Source: Henckelia pumila
Taxonomy: Eukaryota; Streptophyta; Magnoliopsida; Lamiales; Gesneriaceae
Assembly: GCF_033568475.1 (NCBI RefSeq)
Contig: NC_133122.1
Coordinates: 67,789,442 to 67,853,441 of the forward strand
Reading direction: 5' to 3'
DNA length: 64,000 bases
Below are positions 1 to 11,644 of the stretch, in pieces. Position numbers and translations under genes: made by a program. A model generated the notes under the pieces. That model had not been told where the DNA came from and did no database searches. It saw only the letters and a list, made by a program, of their open reading frames with translations. Each line of letters opens with the position of its first letter. Positions within the stretch are counted from its first letter, which is position 1.

Positions 1-991
1 TGGAGTATGGAAAATATTCTAGCATAGTCAGACAATGTCTGACATAGTAGCGGAGCAGTGCTTGTGTAGTGGAGCCGTGCTCGAGGCTGTGGAGCTGCAG
101 CAGGGGTGTGACCCTAGTTGCAGGATAGTTTCCATCAGAGGGCTGATGACGGACACAGGTATAGCTATGGTCTCCTTAAATTATTTAGGAGTATGCAATA
201 GCTTAGTTAAGGCTTTTAGAGCTTAATTAATGATGCATGGGTAATTGCATTGTAGAGTTGATGATAGGCTTGGAACCTAGAGTGCGACTGCTAGGACTGC
301 CTGTAATAAGGTACGTAAGTACTGACTGAGATAGCCAGCGGGTTTTGCATGCTTATATGTTGCATTTGTGTGTCATATTATTATGCGGCATGTGCATATC
401 ATATTGTGCATGTACATCTTTTGAGATGACCTATGGAGGGCCGCTCAGCCCTGTTCGGACGATTGATGTCGAGCGCCCCGCAACCGACGGGTTAACCGGC
501 ACTGGAATCTATAAGACACGGTCTACGTCCATTGGGAATGAGCAGTGTATACAAGGTTTGCTCCCCGGGTTGTACCACTCATGTCCTAGGCGCCATTACT
601 GAGCAGTTGTATACAGTTATCCCAGATATGGATACCCTGTCATTTGCATGCATCATGTTTGTATGTTTTACCCGTGCTTTCGTATTGAGCTTAGAGCTCA
701 CGTCCAGTCTTTTTTGTGTATCTAGACACCCCATTCGACGGGGCAGGTGTAGGTGCAGGATTGAGCACCAGGAGCTTGGAGTAGCCAGTGACCAGTGAAG
801 ATAGCAGGACTAGCTGTAGGTTTTGCTTTTTAGGCTTATTAATTCGATTAAGTTGTATAATCAAATTTGTTTAACCGATTGTATTATGCCGGTCTTCTTT
901 TATTTAAGTCTTCCGCAGCGATTTATTTTAATGCATCCTTAATTATGCTCTTAACTCTGATTAGGTAGTGGATCCGGGTTGGGTCGCTAAA
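1..991 (+). repeat. 5' LTR (3' portion only)
   Basis: Matches 5986-6976 over exactly 991 bases without net length change. The first ~556 bases of the LTR, including the palindrome array and TATA box, lie outside the window. Short reading frames in it recur in the 3' LTR and are not genes. Confidence 0.85.
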
Positions 992-996
992 TTTAT

Positions 997-1008
997 TGGT
1001 ATCAGAGC
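997..1008 (+). promoter_or_regulatory. Primer binding site, tRNA-Met type
   Basis: TGGTATCAGAGC follows the 5' LTR after a 5-base spacer. This is the usual plant initiator tRNA-Met complement that primes minus-strand synthesis in chromoviruses and many copia elements. It fixes the orientation of the element as plus. Confidence 0.85.
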
Positions 1009-4000
1009 GCATGCATGAAAGAGACTTGGGATATAGTAATGTGACTTTGGGTTATCCTTATAGGATTGATGAGACCTTGGAAGAGGTGATGATGCGGCGA
1101 TTAGTTTGCCCAGAGACTATCATCATCGGCAGAATTTCTGAAGATTTGGCTTATGGGATACCAGCAAGTGCGGACAGGAGTAATGGATCGTGTCCGAGCA
1201 TTCGAGATTTCTACTCATGTGGATCCTAGCTTTGGATCGAGTACCGGATGCCAGAGGCAGTGGCAGAGGATTGGTGGGGACTTACTTGATGCTTGCATCT
1301 GTACAGTCATTACCATGATGACACTACTTTGAAGATTCTCCAGTCATAATTGGAGAGATTGTCAGATAGACCTTTACCAGGGAATGCCTCGAGTGTCTAA
1401 GGCATGACAGGTTTCAAGCGTAAGGTCATTAAACTCATGCAGAACATAGTTTTGCCGGTATGTTTGTATCGATGCGTTCGGTAGGCAAACGGGAAACTTC
1501 ATGTTCAAAATCATGAATAGGTTACAAGAAGAAGGATGACGGTAGATCGTGAGCAGAAGGGGTCGACTGACATGCACTGATGCAGAGCATAGCTGGTTAG
1601 CTATCACGAGCCATTTCTCCAGAGTTCTTTGTAGGAGGACAGTTAGAGAGACTTGGTCGGGAGTATGCTTATATCGATGCTTATGTCGATTAGAAGCTTC
1701 ATGCTCAAGAAACGAAGACTAGTACGATGATTTAAATACTGTATTGATGTAATTTGTAAAGAGTATTTCAGTTGTAATGAATCATCATACTTTGGTTGTA
1801 TCAATTCAAGTTCGATTGTACATTTCATTGTATACTGTATGTATTACATGAGATTGTAATAAAGAGAATTTTACATAACTTGAAATAAGTGATACATGTA
1901 TTATTTATTCAGCAATTCATGAATGATTGCATGATTGTGCGGAAGTTTGAATTGGGTTTAGTTGATTAGTGTTCAACTATTGCAGCTCATGGGATTTGAG
2001 TGGGCCAACTGTGACAGTGTGACTTGCGGTTAGTCTAGGCGTTTTTCTAGTATTGACCTAGTTAGTCAGTGGACTAAGATAGTGCCAGCGATGAGTGGAC
2101 TCATCTAGAGGCATTAAGATTATTGTTCGGTTTAGAACATTGGGCTTTGTTCTAGGTTGTTTTCTTATAACAGTAAGCTGTTTGACCTTCGTTAGGTTGA
2201 GATTTTTTATGATGGATTTTCATCGAGATACCAGGTCCAGTATATGCCGAGAGTTGTGGGCTATGACCATGACTAGACATGATGGAGCGCGACCCTATGC
2301 CAGTGTTACTCTGGGAGTCTTTGTACTTCAGAGGTTACCTGGGAGCCTCCGTGCTTCAAGATTGACGGTGGGAAGGCTACTCAGTCTAGGGATTTGGTGG
2401 CAGTCACGAAAGGGTATGACCTTGGATTAAGATATCAGGTTTGATATCGATGGTTCGATATCGTCTGGTGTGCCAGAGATATAGTTTGAGTGTTCTGTTG
2501 TGAAAACCAGTCTGGGAGCGGATAAATTTTAACCTTTAAGTTACTGCTAGACGTGTGGATCTAGTAAGTGGACGGATTTCTACCAGCGATGACTAGGGGT
2601 TTTCATCAGAGTTGTGGTTATAGTTTTCTTGTGATAGGAGTCATCAAAGAACTTGGATGAGATGCTGTTTCGAGACTTCGACTCGAATACGAGGACTACT
2701 CTATGATGATTGACTTCATCTGTAATAGGATTATATCAGACGCTAAGGATTGTATAAGACTAATTGAGGCGTGAGGGAAGTGTGATTTATGCCAGTGTAC
2801 ACTTGGTCGTGATTCCAGGTGGGACATCATGGTAGGCTACCTCAGTATTAAATTGTTGTACAGTCTTAGTAATGGATATGATCAGGAGCGTGTCTGAAGA
2901 TTGTGGAAATCTTTGGGATTCGTTTGTTATTATTTTAGGACTTTACGAGCCGTGGTGTTCATTTTGGATGAACGAGGCAAGGATAGTGAGTCCAGTGTTT
3001 GCGCTAAGTACTGTCTGATATTTTCAGAGATTGAGCGTAGGATTTTCCATGGGATGGAAATGGGCTTAATTTATCTTGATGTTTGCCTTGGGTGAACAAG
3101 ACAACGATTGGTAGTGCTAAGGTGGCACGGGATTTGTGCTGATGACTACTAGTGGTTATTGGCTAACTCTGTTAGAGTTAGGATGATTAAGTTCAGTGTA
3201 CGAGGCAACTGTCAGTAGTAAGGCATGAGATTGTGTCGATAGGATACTAATAACTATTGTATGGATTATCAATTATGGGTGTGTTGAAACCAGAGCGAAC
3301 TGAGTATTCCAAGTATTTGGAAATAGTTCTTCGTGGCAGCTGAGTCATGGTTATTGATTGAGCCACGTAGGTTTAGATGATCAGTGGTTGTCTGATCGGA
3401 CGTGTGCGAGCTTCAGTAGTTCGACGAGATTGATAAGGTAAATCAAATCAGTGATGATTTGGATGTAAAAATCGAGAAATACTTGAGATAGTATTTTATC
3501 GCTTAGTGCTTAGGAGATGAGTACTTGGTACATTCTCAGAGCATTCAGCACTTTGGGTGATTAGAGTCTTTAGGATTGCCGGAGACGAATAATTTGGGAT
3601 TGCTATAATCGGGCACGAGTGAATTTGGACTTGTATGGTCAAGTTAGGCGATAACTTGACAAGTGGATTCAAGCAAGGGAGTTGGTGGTTCCCTAGGATT
3701 ATGCATTCTTGTTAAGAAGGAAACCAATATTGATCCAATCAATTACTTAGTGATAGCAATGGGCAGGAAAGGATCATGTTGTTGTTTCATGTGGGAGTTG
3801 TCCATTGAACAACAATAGTGAAGGTTGTCGACCGGACATGTCGACGAAGTGTTCTTGTGAGGAAATCCATGTATATCGTTGTGGTTGGATCCGACGAGTA
3901 GTTGAAAATGCTAATGGACATTAGCAAAGGAACATCAGTGGTCGTATCGTGAGGCGTGACATTAGCTGGGATCTAGTTCTCGAGATCCAGCAGGTTGTGT

Positions 4001-5407
4001 CACTAATCTTTCAGCGAGTGATGTGCGATATCTCTGAAGTGACTGAGATAGTCAAGGACCGACTTGGTAGCCAACGTGGTTTGCCTTTGGGATCGAAGAT
4101 TTCGCAAGATCGTGACGGATCGAATTTGTTATTTCGAGTCAGTGAGTCACATCCATGCAAACTGTTTGTCAAATATATTGCGTTTTAGCAATGAACGACA
4201 ATCAAAGATGTTTTGTGTGACAAATTACTTCGAGCATAAGTGTTTTCCCGGAGTGACTAGAGAATAGATGAATTAGTTTTTTCAGCGCTAAGGCTGATGC
4301 CTTCAGGAAAAGGAATGATTTGACTCTGGAGGATCTGTTGGGATTTAGTTTCCAGGATCTTTATGTTCAACCTTGGGAAGTTTGGATTGCGATGATTGTA
4401 TCACCAGAGACTCCGAGTTGAGTTATACCAGGCGCATGTAACTGTCGAGTGTCGAGACGGAACAGGAAGCATTTCCATATGTCTGCGTACTGTGGAATGT
4501 CCTAGTCGAGCATATTGGTGAGAGCTTGCCTTAGTCTTGATGTGTGCACAGTGATTGCGAGTATGTATAACTATCAGGAGGATGTCCATCGATTGAATTC
4601 ATGGGTGAATAACCTATGGTCGAGATGATGTAGATCATCAGAGGTGTGATAACTTCTATTGCAATGTATGCGTGACTTCGCAGGCCGATGGTTAGAAGAT
4701 GACTTAGTGTCATTATCGGTGAGCGATGATAGTTTTCATTAAGGTGTGTTGAGTTATACTAAGAAACATGAACTGTGATTGGTACTAGACTGGATGGTCT
4801 GAGTTCCCAGTAATTGCTTGGGAAGCTCGTTCGCTTCGGTAGGGCATGGGAAGGATGATCAGTCTAGGGAATCGTGATGAGCAGCTATGTTGAAGTATGA
4901 CTTTGTGACAACTAGATTCTCTTGAGGAGAAATTCGGACATTGTTATGTCAGCACAGTGTTGGGAATGATGTTTCCTGACTAGAGGTGTTGAGCACCGAG
5001 AACTTTTGAAACCATTAGATGGTTAGATCGAGTTTCGGTTAGTGATTCGACAAATGTCATAAACCAGTCAGGTTATGACTTGTTCTTCGTCAGTTTAAGA
5101 CTTTTCCTTAGGACGATGATCTCGATCAAGCGGGTGTTTGTATCCTTCGTGGGCAGTGAGATCATAGTCAGAATGGAAGATGTATCAGTGTTGTGACACA
5201 CTAGCGCTAGAGGAGTTCGACTATCGACCAGTAGCGCAGTAATTTTCAGTTGGAATAATGTTAATGCGGTGCAGCATTAATGGATGCTTACAGGGAATTT
5301 GACAAGAGTCTGAGTTTGTCGGAAGCTATTTTGACCAGACACTCAGGCAAGTATTTTTAATACGTTATCGAGGTTATACCCTAGATTTCGAGGATGAAAT
5401 CTTTTAA
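1009..5407 (+). other. Internal region of the first LTR element, no coding function recognised
   Basis: I looked for gag, CCHC knuckle, DTGA protease, xDDI reverse transcriptase, RNase H, DDE integrase and chromodomain motifs and found none I would defend. Weak resemblances to chromovirus RT stretches near 3300-3360 and 3700-3760 are too short to trust. The last bases before the purine tract (CGAGGATGAAATCTTTTAA) match the usual 3' end of Tekay-like interiors, so the region descends from such an element. All reading frames are short and unconserved. Confidence 0.6.
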
Positions 5408-5425
5408 GGGGGGGGGGGGGGGGGG
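5408..5425 (+). promoter_or_regulatory. Polypurine tract, run of 18 G
   Basis: A homopolymer of 18 G residues preceded by AA sits four bases before the TG of the 3' LTR. The position is that of the plus-strand primer tract. Such a long pure G run is atypical and its exact length is likely uncertain in any assembly. Confidence 0.75.
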
Positions 5426-5429
5426 TGAA

Positions 5430-6976
5430 TGTAGTAACCCGTATCCGAAATTAACGATTAATGCATAATTAATCGTGTAATCATGTTTAGGTTAAGTAAA
5501 ACATGATTAAAAAAATTCCAAATGGGTTAACGGAGTTCAGAAATGGATTCAGATCACTCAAAAATGGTGGATAAGGTTCGGGAGGTTCGGACGCTCCGAA
5601 CATGGACGAAGCCAGGCTTCGGAGACTCTGAAGATTTCAGACGACCTGAACTATAGCCCAGCCAGCTGTCCTGAAATATTATGTCATCGGTGACATCATA
5701 GGGGTGACTTCGGACGATCCGAAGTGGCAGTTCGGACCATCCGAACAGTGTTCGGGACAGGTGCATGGTTGCATGCTATTGGATTGACACGTGGCGGAGA
5801 TCGGACGATCCGATGAGATGATCGGACGGCCCAAAGCAGTTCGGACGCTCCGAAGGCTAGTTCGGACGATCCGAACGTGTTCTATAAATATGAGGTCCGA
5901 GCTCCTCATTTGGTGCAAATTCCGAAATCCTCTCCTTCGCCCACGTGGCTCTATTTTAGGGCTTTGGGTACTCTTATTTTAGAGTTGGAGTAGGGAAAAT
6001 ATTCTAGCATAGTCAGACAGTGTCTCACATAGTAGCGGAGCAGTGATCGTGTAGTGGAGCCGTGCTCGAGGCTGTGGAGCTGCAGCAGGGGTGTTCCCCT
6101 AGTTGCAGGATAGTCTGCATCAGAGGGCTGATGACAGATGCAGGTATAGCTATGGTCTCCTTAAATTATTTAGGAGTATGCAATAGCTTAGTTAAACTTT
6201 TAGAGCTTAATTAATGATGCATGGGTAATTGAATTGTAGAGTTGATGATAGGCTTGGAACCTAGATTGGGACTGCTAGGACTGCCTGTAATAAGGTACGT
6301 AAGTACTGACTGAGATAGCCAGCGGGTTTTGCATGATTATATGTTGCATTTGTGTGTCATATTATTATGCAGCATGTGCATATCATATTGTTTCTGTACA
6401 TCTTTTGAGATGAGCTATGGAAGGGCCGCTCAGCCCTGTTCGGACGGTTGATGTCGAGCGCCCCGCAACCGATGGGTTAGCCGGCACTGGCATCTGTAAG
6501 ACACAGTCTACGTCCATTGGGAATGAGCAGTGTACACAGGGTTTACTCCCCGGGTTGTACCACTCATGTCCTAGGCGCCATTACTGAGCAGTTGTATACA
6601 GTTATCCCAGATATGGATACCCTGTCATTTGCATGCATCATGTTTGTATGTTTTACCTGTTCTTTCGTATTGAGCTTAGAGCTCACGTCCAGTCTTTTCT
6701 GTGTATCTGGACACCCCATTCGACGGGGCAGGTGTAGGTGCAGGATTGAGCACCAGGAGCTTGGAGTAGCCAGTGACCAGTGAAGACAGCAGGACTAGCT
6801 GTAGGTTTTGCCCTTTAGGCTTATTAATTCGATTAAATTGTATAATTGAATTTGTTTAACCGATTTTATTTTGTCGGTCTGCTTTTATTTATGTCTTCCG
6901 CAACGATTTATTTTAATGCATGCTTAATTATGCTCTTAACTCTGATTAGGTAGTGGATACGGGTTAGGTCGCTACA
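5430..6976 (+). repeat. 3' LTR, 1547 bp
   Basis: Begins TGTAGTAACCCG right after the purine tract and ends GGTCGCTACA, giving TG...CA ends. The last 991 bases equal the left LTR. It contains a U3 array of short palindromes (5585-5875) and a TATA box at 5883-5890. Confidence 0.85.
5585..5890 (+). promoter_or_regulatory. Palindrome array and TATA box in U3 of the LTR
   Basis: Copies of TTCGGACGATCCGAA and close variants (TTCGGACGCTCCGAA, TTCGGACCATCCGAA, ATCGGACGATCCGAT) occur at about 5586, 5709, 5731, 5800, 5840 and 5861, plus a half-matching copy at 5821. They end about eight bases before TATAAATA at 5883. The dense packing immediately upstream of the TATA box suggests an enhancer with dyad binding sites; that role is inference. 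Confidence 0.6.
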
Positions 6977-8852
6977 AGTCATATCTCCAGACACGGTCCA
7001 CTGGGCATGGACTAGCTTGAGCATATTATGTACGATTTTTATCTTGATAATTTGAAATCTGATGTCCTAATATATTGCACATGTTCATGCATTGCATTCA
7101 TGCATGACATCATTGTATTTCTATGTCATATATCATGGTTTCTTGATGTCTCATACTGGGGTTCTGACCTCCGAGAGGGGGTTGTCGTGTCTTTTATGTG
7201 TGGACATAACAGGTAGCACAAGTTGTTCGACTTCAGATGCTCAAGAGAAAGCATTAGGAAGTACCAGAGCTTCTTGAGAGTGATCTTAGTTTTTTAAGTA
7301 CTTTATCATCATGTTGTCTCACAAATATTATGTGTATATGGAGTTTGAAGTTATACATGTACGGAGAATGCCTCAAGTATTTGTATAGTGTGTTTAGATT
7401 ATTTTGAGGATTTTATTATGTCTTTATTTAGCCTTGTTGGCTCTATGATATTTTCGGTTTCTTTACCTTTAGTGATTGTGCATGGACGACACTGGTGTAT
7501 ATATGTTATGTTTTTTGAGGGCATTGTTGAATTATTTTGAGTATTCGATATTTTATGTATGTTCTATTTACGGAAATGTCATGCCTAAATTTTCATAATC
7601 CCAAATGCAAATTTGAACTCACTTTTCTGTTGTTTATTGCTTAATATGGTTGCATGTTAATTAATGTTGATTAAGATAATGAACCCTCACAAATATCATT
7701 AATAAAATCTTCTTAACCTATACCATTCAAGCATATATAGTGAGTTTTATGATGCAACACGCATATTCAAATAAAAATGAGTACAATAAAAAATCTTAAA
7801 ACATGTGTAGGACGTGATCATAACGTAAAACCCTTGTTTAAGATTTTGAATCCAAAAACACATCAAACTTAATAATTTTAACTCTTTAAAATCATTTCTC
7901 TCAAAACATACTAAGATAATTGAATGTCTTGTTTAAATTAGATTTTAGTTTTCTATTTAAAGGCTATTATCAGCGGTTATCTTATTATCTTATTAAAGAA
8001 GATCATTTCTTAGTAACCAAATTAAAATTGATTTGGTGAAGCTAAAGAAGAATTATCTAAAATATCTTTCAAAAGACAAACAAAAAAGCAAAAGAAATAT
8101 CTCTATTTTAAACTTAATGTGTAAATTATTTTCTACATTTTTCGTATCTACATTTTAATTTTAAATTTAAATATTTTTAAAAATAAAAATATAACAAGAA
8201 CAACAATAATTCATGTTTTAATAACACGCGCAATACATGTGCGGATATGTGATTTTTTGTGTTGACCCACATTTTACGGAAGTATTTCTTTCATATCGGA
8301 TACATGATTTGGGCACGTAATACCTATAGTATAGGATCTTATTAACCTATTTACAAATGTGTCTCTATCATGTGCGGATACGACTAGTCTATCAATAGTT
8401 TTGATATTTGATAAATTGAAAATATGAAGTTTTCTATCAATTATATATTTGTGATATTTTGATTCACATCATTTTTAAAATTATTCAAAATTGGAAATGA
8501 CTATTCTCACTGTCCCACCAATTTGTCCTACCAATTTAAAATACCTAATTGACTCTATTAAATTTAAATATTGACGCCGCTTGAGTCCCACAAAAGTGGC
8601 TGTTAAGCAAATGCGACTTCGTGAATTAATTCTGTTATCCTTGACTCAGCTTTTGACAAGGAGAAGGACATTATTATTTGTGATTTTTTTTTCCTTTCTA
8701 TTAATTTGACTAAAATTTCAAATTATTCAATATCTTACTTTGAATTAATCTTCGAAAAACTCTCTTAAGTTTCGTTTATTGATCTATCAAACTTTTAAGT
8801 TTTACTCTAATTAATTATTGGTTTACCAAATGTTAATTGAGAAATACCCATC
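6977..8852. other. No gene seen; possible old LTR debris
   Basis: The first ~580 bases have the look of a gypsy-type LTR interior, with a GTGTGGACATAACAGGTAG stretch, but no partner repeat is present. The rest is AT-rich with no long reading frame. An imperfect GCGC/GTGCG hairpin near 8226 is not followed by a Helitron CTAG end. Confidence 0.35.
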
Positions 8853-9573
8853 TGATACCCCACGAGTTGGCTCATCACATACTTAGATCCAATTGGAGTT
8901 CAGAGCCAAGAAAAAAGGCTCGAGTGCAACTCTAAGTGGTGTGATCGGCCAATGAGAGTAGGTGTTGAAATTGTGCCATTTGTAACAAAAGGAACTGACA
9001 AAGGTGAAAATGAGTTAAGAAGTGACTAAGAAATTAGGGATGAGCTTGAGAGTTTGGAAGGGAGAATTTGCGAATGAGCTTAGAATGAGTCTATGAGTTG
9101 AGAAGCATAGGATGTGGGGATGAGCCAAGAAGTTGAGGATGACGATGAGAGTAGCTAAGGTAGAGCCTACCCGAGATGGGTGAGCCCATAGTTTCACCCT
9201 CACTTAAGGGCGAGGTCACACTTTGAACCACCCTAGAAGGTTGAGTCTCGGATGAAAAAGCATGTGAGTCTCACTCACGTGACCCTTTACAGAATATGTG
9301 TGGTCCTCTACATTCTCTCCTACAAATATCGAGTTTGCTCACTTTATTTGCAACTAATTACTTTTATTTTTGAGGGACACTCAAACTCTCTTCTCTTCAC
9401 TTATTTATTTTCCGACTCCGACTTAAGCGTCGGAGAGGCGATGCCGGGACAACCTCTCGACCCTCTCTAACACTTTTGCTTGGTTTCAGGTTCACTCCGA
9501 ACTTGAAACTTTGAGCTTAGGTTATACTCGAACTTTGAATTCGACCCTCAAATTTTAGTGAGTATTAGTATCA
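8853..9573 (+). repeat. Degenerate solo LTR, Tat-like type
   Basis: Starts TGATACCCCACGAG and ends AGTATCA, an inverted TGATA/TATCA pair like the TGATG/CATCA ends of the LTR element at 43207. Near its 3' end it has GACTTAAGCGTCGGAG followed by CCTCTCTAAC, the conserved motif also seen at 43697 (GACTTAGGCATCGGAG...CCCCTAAC). No matching TSD was found, so the exact ends are uncertain. Confidence 0.5.
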
Positions 9574-10068
9574 CCAAGTTGGATGTAATTAATAATTTAT
9601 TTTATTCCATGCTTATTTTGATTTAATTTAGCACTGTAATAAAGTATATATTATAATTACGTCAAAAAAGATCAAAAGTTTTGCTTTCTAAATGATTTAT
9701 ATTGAAATATATAATCTGGAAAGCAGTTTTATTCAGAGTTTCAAGTATAATTTTACAATAATTTAACGTGTTTAACACAGCCTGCATAAAGCGTTGAAAA
9801 ATCGGAATTAGTTTCTTGTAGCATATTAAATGCTACTCTCCTACTTATACCAATATATACCACGTATTATTAAATGCCATGGGATTGGAATCAGTAAAAA
9901 CTCTCCGTGGTTTGAATTTAGATTCACAAAATTATATTTTACAAGTTTGGACCACCGAATTAAAGTGAGAATTTGACTCCAATTTCGTTCCAAATTTTCA
10001 AACATATACACACTAATACAGATATATTATACAATCATATGTATTATATGCCCCAGTTCAACTTCTTG

Positions 10069-10069
<1 letters not shown>

Positions 10070-10134
<65 letters not shown>
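10070..10134. repeat. (TA)n microsatellite
   Basis: About 65 bases of alternating AT with one AATA break, ending 33 bases before the start codon of the U-box gene. It lies in the presumed 5' UTR or proximal promoter and is likely length-variable. Confidence 0.95.
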
Positions 10135-10136
<2 letters not shown>

Positions 10137-10167
10137 CATTATATTTGATCAAGATTATTTTGTATCC

Positions 10168-11415
10168 ATGGATAACATAGAAGTCCCCGAGTACTTCATC
10201 TGCCCGATTTCTCTCCAAATCATGAAAGATCCCGTGACGGCCATTTCCGGGATTACTTACGATCGAGAAAGCATCGAACACTGGCTATTCAAGAACCACA
10301 ACACCATCTGCCCCGTCAGTAAGCAGGCTCTGCCCAGAGATTCGGATTTGACCCCGAATCACACGTTGCGAAGATTGATCAAGGCCTGGTGTACTGTAAA
10401 TGCATCCTGTATGATAGACCAGATCCCGACCCCCAAGCCCACTCGCGACAAATTCTACATGATCAATCTGATCAGGGACCTGTGTGTCCCGGTTTTGAAG
10501 ATACAAACGCTGCAGAAATTGGAAGCTCTGGCCCTGGAGCACGACAGGAATCGGGTTTACATGGTGGAAGCTGGATTAGGCGCAGTGTTGGTATCTTTCA
10601 TCATTTCTTGTTACAAAACTGGCGAGACGAATGGGCTGGAAGAAGCGCTTGGTTTGTTTTACAATGTTCGGAAACTACTGAGCCAGTCCAAGGGTAACTT
10701 GACCGAAAAAGACGAGATCTTTGAGTCTTTGGTTTGGGTTCTGGAGAATCCTGTTTTCCAAGAAAACTCAGCAGTGAAATCCCACGCAGCTTATGCGGTG
10801 AAAATCGCTGTGCAGAAAACGAGCCCCGGCATGCTGGAGAGACTGAAGCCAGAGTTCTTCGGAAACCTGGTGTCGAATCTTCGACAAGCCCGCGTCTGCC
10901 AACAGGGCACGACTGCTCTTCTCCACGCCTTGTTGGATTCCTGCCCCTGGGGAAGAAACCGCGTGATCATGGTGGAATCGGGCGCGGTTTCTGGGTTGAT
11001 CGACGTAGAACTCAGGAACACGGACAAGAAAACGACGGAACTTGTCCTGGGAATCTTGTGTCACTTGTGTTCGAGCGCAGACGGTCGGGCTCAGCTCCTG
11101 AATCACGCGTTGGGTGTGGTGGTTGTGACGAGGAGGATTTTGAAGGTTTCTCCGGCGGTGGACGATCGAGCAGTCACCATAATCTGGCAGATTTGCAGGT
11201 ACTCTGGCACCAATGGTGTGATCCAAGAACTGGTGAGGGCTGGGATGGTGCCGAAGCTTTGCCTGGTGATGCAGGCGGATGGCGAGGCGCATACGAAGGA
11301 TAAGGTGAGAGAGATTTTGAGGACACATTACGATGTTTGGAAGGAGGCACCTTCTGTTGAAGTTGCTGTCTTGATGAGGTACACACAAGGTGCAGGTTCT
11401 TTTAGAGGGAAATGA
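10168..11415 (+). CDS. U-box E3 ubiquitin ligase with ARM repeats (PUB22/PUB23-like)
   Basis: A 415-residue intron-free protein. Residues about 8-80 form a U-box: YFICPISLQIMKDPVT, then YDRESIEHWL, then CPVSKQAL and LTPNHTLRRLIKAW, the E2-binding fold without zinc ligands. Residues about 105-400 are helical armadillo-type repeats with recurring MVEAGA/MVESGAV-like segments, the substrate-binding part. Size and order match the plant PUB20-24 group of cytosolic ligases that, in Arabidopsis, target components of immune and ABA/drought signalling; substrate here is unknown. The start was set at the ATG giving MDNIEVPEYF because the family begins two to ten residues before the U-box. The frame stays open upstream through the TA repeat, which would add a low-complexity Ile-Tyr tail. 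It appears intact and is the only undamaged host gene here. Confidence 0.93.
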   Translation: MDNIEVPEYFICPISLQIMKDPVTAISGITYDRESIEHWLFKNHNTICPVSKQALPRDSDLTPNHTLRRLIKAWCTVNASCMIDQIPTPKPTRDKFYMINLIRDLCVPVLKIQTLQKLEALALEHDRNRVYMVEAGLGAVLVSFIISCYKTGETNGLEEALGLFYNVRKLLSQSKGNLTEKDEIFESLVWVLENPVFQENSAVKSHAAYAVKIAVQKTSPGMLERLKPEFFGNLVSNLRQARVCQQGTTALLHALLDSCPWGRNRVIMVESGAVSGLIDVELRNTDKKTTELVLGILCHLCSSADGRAQLLNHALGVVVVTRRILKVSPAVDDRAVTIIWQICRYSGTNGVIQELVRAGMVPKLCLVMQADGEAHTKDKVREILRTHYDVWKEAPSVEVAVLMRYTQGAGSFRGK

Positions 11416-11644
11416 TGTTTATTTGAGTGTAATTCTTGGTTCTCAGAAAGTGTGAGCAGAATGAAGAATTTTTTATACAGAAAAGATTTAAGTAAAATTT
11501 TTAATATATGTGTAATTATGTAAGTTGATACAGTTGATGTTTTTGGGATTGATGCTGTTTAAGATTTGCTTCATGTGAAGTCTTTATATTTCTCGTATGT
11601 GTCGGTTCCAAAAAGCATTCGATAAATTGGCCTAAATAAGATAT
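11416..11644 (+). other. 3' flank of the U-box gene
   Basis: AT-rich sequence following the stop codon, presumably 3' UTR and terminator. The last nine bases (ATAAGATAT) are the left target-site duplication of the following MITE. I see no second gene. Confidence 0.5.

Larger units (their letters stand above)
1..6976 (+). mobile_element. Ty3/gypsy-type LTR retrotransposon without recognisable coding region, 5' end cut by window
   Basis: The first 991 bases are repeated at 5986-6976 with roughly 6-8% mismatch by eye, defining two direct LTRs. A tRNA-Met-type primer site (TGGTATCAGAGC) lies six bases after the left LTR and a G-rich purine tract lies just before the right one, so the element reads on the plus strand. 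LTR ends TGTAGTAACCCG...GCTACA resemble those of the chromovirus at 13373-20696. The ~4.4-kb interior has no reading frame above 111 codons and no reverse transcriptase, integrase or zinc-knuckle motif I can recognise. The structure fits a large non-autonomous derivative (LARD-like). The TSD cannot be checked because the left end is outside the window. Confidence 0.8.

Noticed and set aside
345..798. Open frames at 345-602 and 532-798, recurring at 6517-6783, as possible small conserved genes
   Set aside because: The repetition is simply the two LTRs of one element; the frames have no known similarity.
3300..3760. Chromovirus RT traces in the first element (TEYSKYLEIVLR-like and ILVKKET-like peptides)
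   Set aside because: Each match is about a dozen residues, in different frames, without neighbouring motifs; chance cannot be excluded.
8221..8260. Hairpin-like ACGCGCAATACATGTGCGG as a Helitron 3' end
   Set aside because: The stem is poor and no CTAG/CTRR followed by T lies within the right distance.
10734..11388. Long frames on both strands overlapping the U-box gene (for example 189 and 206 codons)
   Set aside because: They are shadow frames of the GC-richer U-box coding sequence and contain no recognisable domain.
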